A stretch of DNA of 5,037 bases from Elusimicrobiota bacterium. Lineage in GTDB: Bacteria; Elusimicrobiota; Elusimicrobia; FEN-1173. The notes under the pieces are model-generated. The model was not told the origin of the DNA. It made no database searches and saw only the letters and a program-made list of their open reading frames with translations. Below, piece after piece: positions 1-5,037 of the stretch (its first letter is position 1; each line of letters begins with the position of its first letter). Location of the stretch: the NCBI GenBank assembly GCA_016207625.1, contig JACQPF010000127.1:1-5037 (forward strand), written 5' to 3'. The position numbers and the translations under genes are program-made.

Positions 1-990
1 TCCCTCACCAACGTGCATTTGCTGATGAACGCCTTGGCCTGGGAAGAGGCCATGGATTTCGAGGCGGTGGAGAAAGAAAGGCAGAAACTTGTGGAACAAC
101 TGGCCCGGGAACTCTCCCCGGAAGCCTTGGACGGCCTGGTGAGTGAAAGTCTCGCCTACCGGGTGGGGAAAGTGGGATACGGGGACTATTACCGATATCT
201 GAGGGACCTGTGCCGGGAACAGGGAATAAGCTTAGAGGCTTTGGGTGCCTTAAGCTCATATATTCGGTATGTTTTATTGGCCGAACAGATTGAAAGAGAA
301 GGGCTTCTGGGGGAATTGGCTCAATTGGAGGAAGCGGTCCGGAAGGTGCTGGCCAGGACCGCGGAGCAGAAACGGCTGGCGGAGGCCAACGAAAACCTTT
401 TGGTCTTGGAGAAGCTCACCCGCCACGCCATGACGCCTGAGGACTTCGGCGCTTTTCAGAAGAACAGGTCCAGGGTCCTGGACATCGGTTCCGAGCTCAA
501 GGACATCGATTCCCGATTGCCCTATTCGATCGTCTCCGTGCCGAAGGCCTTGCCCGCCGGGGTCCTGAAGCCCTATGAAGAGTTCTGCCAATACGCTTTG
601 AAGCGAAACCAATTCCTCGTGGCCAACCTCTTGAAACAAGTCGATGCCCGGAGGGCGAAGGCGGCGGTGCTGGTGGCGGGGGGGTTCCATACGGAGGGGC
701 TCACCAAGCTGTTCCGGGACAGGGATGTGTCCTACGTCGTCGTCTCCCCCAAGATCACGGAAGTCCCGGAAGACGGCGCGAAATCCCTGGACGTTTTCGC
801 CCGGGACCCAATGCCTCTCGAAAAGCTGTTCAGCGGGGAAACGATTTATTTGGCCTCGCCCCGATCCACGGCGGCCGGAGCCGAAAGCATGGAGACCGCC
901 TTGGGCCGAGTCAGGACGGTTCAAGGCCTGTTCGCAGGTTTGCATCCAGCCCTCGAATTGGCTCTGAAAAAAGGGCGCATCTCGCGAGAG
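1..990 (+). other. Protein domain: helical segment plus GGFHTEG core, possibly TraB/Tiki/EreA-like C-terminal half
   Basis: Residues 1-190 are charged and predicted helical, rich in Glu, Leu, Arg and Ala. Residues 195-250 then show a helix with KRN (201-203), a hydrophobic beta strand (AVLVAGG, 222-228), the motif GGFHTEG (227-233) and a second strand (VSYVVVSPKIT, 243-253). An R-N-containing helix, then a strand, then G-x-x-H and G is the pattern at the C-terminal end of TraB/Tiki and erythromycin-esterase-like proteins, where the GxxH histidine is thought to contribute to a metal-dependent active site. In those families a first GxxH or His/Glu motif lies well upstream, which here would fall before the window. 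From memory, similar GGFHTEG proteins are common in Omnitrophota and are mostly labelled hypothetical. The superfamily assignment is tentative; an uncharacterised Rossmann-like domain is the main alternative. Confidence 0.45.
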
Positions 991-3900
991 GAAGCTCAGG
1001 CCATCCTTGAGGAAGCCTGCCGGCTGGCGCGGCGTCTTTCCACCATCAAATCCCTTCAAATCCGGTCGGACGCCCGGGAGGTCCTCCGATGCGAGATCCG
1101 CCAGCGGAAAGGACGGCGGGCGGTTCAATACAACCTTCTCCTGGCCCCAAAAGAAAGCGGCGTCCCCGCCGAAGAAACGTTCCGGGCCCACGGGTTGAAA
1201 GGCAAGCCCATCGTGACCATCGAAAACCTACCGGGCACGGACTTGGCCGTTTACCTTTTCCGGACTCCATCGATGTCGGAGGCTTTGAAGGCCCCGTATC
1301 GGTTTTTGCGCGCCGTCTTAGACGGGCATGTTTCCGTGGGGAAGTTTGAGGCGGGGCCCCTGCTTCAGAGCTCTCTTCGATATTTCGCCGGGGAAGGGGA
1401 GGCGGGCCGAGAGGTCGTCCTGGCCGCCCAGGACATCCTGGCTCGGCAAGGGATCTTGACGGGGGGCGCCGCGTTCTCCCTCTCGCTGGAACAATTCGGG
1501 TTTTTCTTGAGCGCCTTGCGAAGCCGGCTCGAGGGTCCGGAAGAGGGACGGGCGGCCGCCTTTCCGGCTGAAGGAACCACAGCGGAGGACGCGGAGACGC
1601 AGGCCCGATACGATGAGGTGTTCCGCCGGATCGAGGATTCACTGGGCCAACTGCCGGGACGAGGCCCGCCGGTGTTGTTGGCGGACGGTCCTCCCGGCGT
1701 CGGGAAATCGACCCTGACGGAGAAATTCAAGGACCGCCTGGAGCGGTCCGGTCGCCCCGTGCAAGTGATTGAGACGGACTGGTTCATCACCCGCGGACGG
1801 AACCGGTTTTTGAAGCTCTTCCTCCTGGCTTTCCTTTATCTCCCCGGCCTTTCCCGCCTGCCGGCCCGCGTCATAGAGAAATTCATCGGGCCCGCCTTCT
1901 ATGACGTTGCTGAAATCCAATCTTTGGTGAAAGACATCCAGTCTCTGGAAGCCGCGCCGGCCGGAACGGAAATCCGCCGGAACATTCGTGTGCAAGTCTA
2001 TACAGGGGATGCCCGGCAAGTGCGATCCGTCGTCTTGACCCGGGAGACGGTGCTCTTGATAGAGGGCGCCTACGCCCCGACGTTATTCAAAGCGCTCAGG
2101 CACGCGAGACGATTGTATGCGGCCGCGAATCCGTCGGAACTGAAGCGCCGTTTCTTCGAGCGGGCCCAAACCCATTGGAAGTTCAGCCGCCTGCAGGCCT
2201 TGGCGAGCCGGCTGAAATCGATCCCCATAAAACTCATCCCGCTCTTAAGAGAAAAGCTGACCTATGATTTGGAACTGGATCTCACGGACCTGCGCCGGCC
2301 GGTCCTGAAGGACCTGGTTCCCCATCGTCCCCGGACGACGGCCGATGTCCTCACCGTCCGCCCTGCGGAATTCGCCCGCGCTTCCGCCGGAGCTGTGGCC
2401 GGCAAAATCCGCGAACTGCAAAAGACGGATCCGAAAAAGGACGTGGTCATCGTTTTTGCCACCGGGAACACCATGAAGGAGTTCCTCGACGCGCTGGCGA
2501 AAGAGGAGGGGATCGATTGGGGCCGGATCCAGGCTTTTCACTTGGACGAATACAGAGGGCTAAGCGTCGATCATCCCGCGTCCTTCGCCGCTTTCCTGCG
2601 CATTCACTTTTTTTCCAAAGTCCCCATTCCGGCGGCCAAGATCCATTACATCGACGGCGCCCGCCCGGACATATCTTCTTACATGGACACCCTTCGAGAA
2701 CTGGGCGGGGCGGACATCGTTATGCTGGGCATCGGCCCGGACGGCCATTTGGCGTTCAATATGCCCGGGTCCTCCTTCGACAGCCGCATGCGGAGAGTGG
2801 CGCTGAGCGAGGAAACGATCCAAGCGAACGAGCCGGATTACCCGGACATCCGTAAAAATCCCGCGGCCTTTTCCATGGGCCTGGCGGACATCCTGGCCGG
2901 AAAAAACATATTCCTTTTGGCGAACCAAGAGAAGAAGGCGGACGTCGTCGCCCGCGCCCTCCAGGGTCCGGTGACGGAGGACGTCCCCGCATCGATCCTG
3001 CAAACCCACGGGAACGTCACCTTCATCCTCGACGAACCCGCCGCCGCGCGTCTGAAATTGGAGAGATCTGTAACTCCGGTCCCGGCCGACGGGCCGGTTT
3101 ATATATTCGAGCGGTCTCCCCGTCGGACGGCGGAGCCGCCCGACGCCCGGGTTTGGCAGGACGTTCCGGCGGAGGAGCGGGCGCGGGTCGAGGCGCTCCA
3201 GAACGCATTTGAGGTATTCTTCAAGGCGCTGCCCAAACGGCAATCGCAAGCCGCCATCCCGGCGTTGTTGTCGGCCGCGGAGGTCCTCGGCGAAGAGTTG
3301 AAGGAGAAGGTCCATCGGTTCGCGGCGGATGCGCAAAGAGGTCCGATGTCTGAAGTCGAATCGAGGAGGCACTCTGTCGCCATCAATTCCGTTTTATTGA
3401 GGAGCGGAGCCTACTTCTATTTGCATCCCAGAGGGATGGCCATCGCTTATCAGCGCGTCCAGGACGTTTATCCCTATGAGATCCATGGGAGGCGGGCGGT
3501 CAGCGTGTCCGTGACCCCGGTCGTCACCAAGGGAACGCCCGGCGCCGAGGAGATCCCTCTGTTCCCGCCCCATTCGCTTCCGGAGATCTCGTTAGTGGTG
3601 CTCTCGCCCGTCGCCGTCCGTTGGGCGGCCTTGAACCGGATGGCCGCGGCGTCTTCGATATTGAAAACTCACCCCATGCTGGCTCGGCTGCATCGAAAGC
3701 TGATCCGCCGGAGCCTGGCTTCATTCCTCACGCGCACGGAAGTCCTGTATTTCGAAGAAATGGAGGAAATGTTGAGCCGAAGGCGGGACCTCCTCGCCCT
3801 CATTCGGGATGCCTCCTCCTCGAGTCTCAGGGGCAAGATGCATATCGATCTGCTCCCGCTTCTCTTGCGTCCAGAGCAATTGGCGGCGCTCCAGGAGCGC

Positions 3901-5037
3901 GCTGAGGAAGCCGGGAAAGGGCCTCTTGCGGAGGAGATCCTTCAAATCAACGCGCACATCGCCCGTCGCAGCCGGCGATATGAGGCTGTCCTTGAGAAAG
4001 TCATGAAGGCGGACGCCGTCTCGCTTGAAATCCACGAGCTGGCCCACGTGTTTGATCCGAAGGACTTCGATCGTTCCGAGTGGACGCTGGAAAAGGGCAT
4101 TCAAAACGAGTTGTTCGCGATCATGAACCAGATCGCGGTGAGCCCCATCATCGGCCTTTATGTGAGCCACTTCCTGCTTCACCAGCAAGCCCTCAGCGAG
4201 GAAGGAAAGAAGAAATTCGCCGGCCAGGTGAACGCCGCCGTCTTGGAGGCGTTTTTCGCTCCCCTCACGGACCGGCTGGGGCCGCGTTCGTTCAGGCGCC
4301 ATGACGCGGCCGATATGGCTTGGGCCGTCTTCAACGACCGGCGTCGTCTCTCGAGGATGTTCTCCCGCGCGGCGGGGCGTGTCTCGTTATCCGAAGAGGA
4401 TCAGGAGGCCGAGCGGTTTATCGAGATCCTTCGGGTCCTCCTGGGCACTTCATCCCCGTTGTTCGACAGAACCCGGGTCGGCATTTACGAATCCAAATAC
4501 GGGCGCCCCCTTTTCTCTCTCAATGACATCCGGCGGGAACTCCCGCGGAAGCAATTCCGCATGGAATGGGAAGACGTCCTCTTCTTAGGAGAGCGATATT
4601 TCGGGGGACTGATCGAGAGGTTCAAGTCATGGGGTATCTTCTTCAGAGGCTTGAAGGCCGGAATATCGGAAAGCCGGATCGGCCGGTTTTTGTCCGGAAA
4701 ATCCCGGGTTGACTTGCTCGCGAGATTCCTGGCCTTCTCGGAAGAACTGACAACCCCCGCCGATGTCCTCATCCTCTGCGGCAACCATGATTTGAATACG
4801 TTCCAGAGGGCTGTGGACCTCTACAAAGCGGGCAAGGTGAAAAAAATTCTGATCACGGGCGGGCAAGGGCGGCTCACCGCTCCGTTGATCTCGGCGATCA
4901 AGAACGCGCGCATGAAGATCCTCATTTCGACGGACCTTTCGGTTTCTTTGGAGACGGTTCATGTTTCCGATTTGGAGAAATTGGCTGAAAGAGGGTTGCT
5001 CTTCTCCGAGGCTGAAATCATCGAGCAGGCGCTCGAA
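1..5037 (+). CDS. Internal part of a giant multidomain protein (kinase / NagB-like / HELAH peptidase-like / YdcF-like)
   Basis: Reading from base 1 in frame +1 gives 1679 consecutive sense codons with no stop, so the gene enters from the left edge and leaves at the right edge. I checked every codon line by line. Recognisable domains occur in the same frame at residues 195-250, 561-720, 779-1022, 1341-1376 and 1586-1679, so this is one continuous frame and not a chance opening in GC-rich DNA. The order is a GGFHTEG (TraB/Tiki-like) domain, an unknown region, a P-loop kinase, a NagB-like deaminase, an unknown region, a gluzincin-like HELAH region and a YdcF-like domain. No signal peptide can be judged because the N-terminus is missing. 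Internal ATG codons, such as those at bases 25 and 52, are taken as ordinary methionines because the frame is open upstream. I know no named gene with this architecture; resemblance to giant proteins of Omnitrophota is inference. The reading frame is near certain, the overall function unknown. Confidence 0.94.
991..1602 (+). other. Protein region of unknown function between the GGFHTEG domain and the kinase
   Basis: Residues 331-534 match no family that I recognise. The region starts with a basic amphipathic helix (331-350), continues with a stretch that alternates charged and hydrophobic residues and looks like beta strands (361-382 and 402-420), and then has helices around 423-440 and 470-512. 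A low-complexity Glu/Ala/Gly linker (511-533) separates it from the kinase, which supports a domain boundary there. No cysteine clusters, nucleotide-binding loop or catalytic signature is visible. It could be a substrate-binding or adaptor domain, or the diverged remnant of an enzyme. Confidence 0.4.
1603..2325 (+). other. Protein domain: P-loop kinase, uridine kinase/phosphoribulokinase-like
   Basis: A hydrophobic strand (VLLADG, 558-563) leads into a canonical Walker A loop, GPPGVGKST (563-571), followed by a helix. The next strand ends in ETDWF (591-595), where Asp593 matches the catalytic Asp after strand 2 in uridine kinases. Residues 661-675 (NIRVQVYTGDARQVR) resemble the family's pVY...R segment, and LLIEGAY (685-691) matches the conserved hydrophobic-E-G strand that carries an active-site Glu in uridine kinase-like enzymes. 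The Arg-rich helix at 712-721 (ELKRRFFERA) fits the lid arginines that contact ATP phosphates. Expected role: ATP-dependent phosphorylation of a nucleoside, sugar or similar small molecule. The substrate cannot be read from sequence. An unusual hydrophobic insert follows Asp593 (residues 603-620). The domain runs directly into the NagB-like domain with almost no linker, suggesting a functional pair. Confidence 0.82.
2335..3066 (+). other. Protein domain: glucosamine-6-phosphate deaminase/isomerase-like (NagB family)
   Basis: Residues 779-1022 align by eye almost end to end with E. coli NagB (266 residues), which converts glucosamine-6-phosphate to fructose-6-phosphate plus ammonia in the cytoplasm. 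Matches in order: phosphate loop TGNT (821-824; TGGT in NagB); LDEYRGL (848-854), with Asp849 at the position of catalytic Asp72; GIGPDGHLAFN (910-920), with Asp914 and His916 at Asp141 and His143; GSSFDSRMR (923-931), matching the ASSLASRTR segment that includes allosteric-site residues; and KKA (978-980), with Lys979 at phosphate-binding Lys208. The position of catalytic Glu148 is Met921, and the region of phosphate-binding Arg172 is not conserved (EP at 944-945). The fold assignment is very secure. Deaminase activity is doubtful, so the domain may act on another sugar phosphate, as 6-phosphogluconolactonases and other NagB relatives do, or be a sensor. Confidence 0.93.
3067..3570 (+). other. 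Protein region of unknown function after the NagB-like domain
   Basis: Residues 1023-1190 match no family I recognise. A Pro/Arg-rich linker (1024-1058) leads to a charged helical stretch (1058-1110) and then a probable beta-rich part around SVAINSVLLRSGAYFYLHP (1125-1143) and AVSVSVTPVVTKG (1166-1178). The alternating hydrophobic pattern in the second half suggests a small folded beta unit, perhaps the N-terminal beta part of the following peptidase-like domain, since gluzincin peptidases often place a beta sheet ahead of the HExxH helix. No metal or nucleotide signature was seen here. Confidence 0.4.
3571..4440 (+). other. Protein domain: putative gluzincin-type zinc peptidase region (HELAH motif)
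   Basis: Residues 1341-1352 read SLEIHELAHVFD, a textbook HExxH zinc-binding helix: His1345 and His1349 as ligands, Glu1346 as catalytic base, and hydrophobic residues before it. Twenty-one residues beyond His1349 lies NELFAIMN (1369-1376); Glu1370 is placed as the third zinc ligand on a second helix, as in gluzincins. The flanks are helical, with a long charged helix at 1248-1275 and more helices at 1292-1340 and 1400-1475. No family-specific signature beyond these motifs is recognised, so the substrate is unknown. It could cleave peptides, process this polypeptide or be inactive. HExxH occurs by chance fairly often, but the full HELAH plus correctly spaced Glu within helices is less likely to be accidental. 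Confidence 0.58.
4441..4755 (+). other. Protein region: bridge between peptidase-like region and YdcF-like domain
   Basis: Residues 1481-1585 show no recognised family. They include a possible beta hairpin (VGIYESKYGRPLFSL, 1493-1507), then helical stretches rich in aromatic and basic residues (1519-1552 and 1566-1583). The last helix, ending in SEELTTPADV, corresponds in position to the helix before the first strand of YdcF proteins and probably belongs to that domain. Aromatic-rich helices around FGGLIERFKSWGIFFRGL (1535-1552) could pack against the neighbouring domain or a membrane surface, but no full transmembrane span is present. Confidence 0.4.
4756..5037 (+). other. Protein domain, truncated by window edge: YdcF-like DUF218 domain
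   Basis: Residues 1586-1679 start with a strand, PADVLILCGN (1586-1595), then a helix with an Arg and Ala at the usual place (QRAVDLYKAGK, 1602-1612), and a second strand ending in the family's Gly-Gly turn, KILITGGQGR (1615-1624). This order (ADxxxxxGN, about 15 residues of helix, IxxSGG or ITGG) follows E. coli YdcF closely; YdcF reads ADCVILAGN and then LLISGGIGH. E. coli YdcF has been reported to bind S-adenosylmethionine, and other DUF218 members (SanA, ElyC) affect the cell envelope. The final residues (ETVHVSDLEKLAERG and onward) correspond to the helix before the TNxxEN segment, which lies beyond the window. Function in this fusion is unknown. Confidence 0.75.

Noticed and set aside
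41..54. Purine-rich GGAAGAGG before an ATG at base 52, resembling a ribosome binding site and start codon
   Set aside because: The spacing to ATG is only about two bases, the frame is open upstream to the window edge, and the residues around it continue the same helical pattern. More likely internal codons (Glu-Glu-Ala-Met).
274..1191. Minus-strand open frame of 305 codons opposite the GGFHTEG region
   Set aside because: It lies antisense to the continuous + frame, its translation is rich in Gly, Arg, Gln and Pro with no domain pattern, and GC-rich coding DNA commonly leaves long open antisense frames. The + strand frame has recognisable domains.
2560..3372. Minus-strand open frame of 270 codons opposite the NagB-like domain
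   Set aside because: The + strand here encodes an unmistakable NagB domain. The antisense product is Arg/Gly-rich with no recognisable motif, so it is a shadow of the real gene.
3721..4302. Minus-strand open frame of 193 codons opposite the HELAH region
   Set aside because: No motif, and it is antisense to the + frame that continues unbroken into the YdcF-like domain. Treated as a GC-driven shadow.
1..5037. Possible CRISPR array, tandem repeats, insertion-sequence ends, tRNA or terminator hairpins
   Set aside because: Nothing repeated at regular spacing, no inverted-repeat plus T-run structure and no tRNA-like segment was noticed by eye. Coding constraint is continuous throughout.

Overview
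The whole window lies inside one protein-coding gene. Frame +1 is open for all 1679 codons (bases 1-5037), with no stop codon and with neither the true start nor the true end in view. There is therefore no intergenic DNA, promoter, terminator, RNA gene or mobile element to annotate here, and the protein must be longer than 1679 residues. Composition is GC-rich (about 60% by eye), and codons favour G or C in third position all along the frame.

The encoded polypeptide looks like several enzyme-like domains joined end to end. Residue numbers count from base 1 as codon 1. Residues 1-330 are a mostly helical segment followed by an alpha/beta core with the motif GGFHTEG, reminiscent of the C-terminal half of the TraB/Tiki/EreA-like superfamily. 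Residues 331-534 are not recognised. Residues 535-775 are a P-loop kinase resembling uridine kinase. Residues 779-1022 are a clear glucosamine-6-phosphate deaminase (NagB) domain with one catalytic residue changed. Residues 1023-1190 are unrecognised. Residues 1191-1480 are a mainly helical region with an HELAH zinc-peptidase motif and a downstream glutamate suitable as third ligand. Residues 1481-1585 are an unrecognised bridge. Residues 1586-1679 are the first part of a YdcF-like DUF218 domain, cut by the window edge.

Organism: a bacterium with very long multidomain genes is implied. From memory of the family, the GGFHTEG-type domain and giant chimeric proteins fit Omnitrophota (Candidatus Omnitrophica) or a related lineage of the PVC/Elusimicrobia neighbourhood. 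This is inference, since no marker gene is present.

How the parts may work together: a small-molecule kinase beside an amino-sugar-phosphate isomerase/deaminase suggests sugar-phosphate or nucleotide-sugar chemistry. The embedded peptidase-like region raises the possibility that the chain is cut into separate enzymes, or that the protein acts on peptide-containing polymers. Neither role can be proved from sequence alone.
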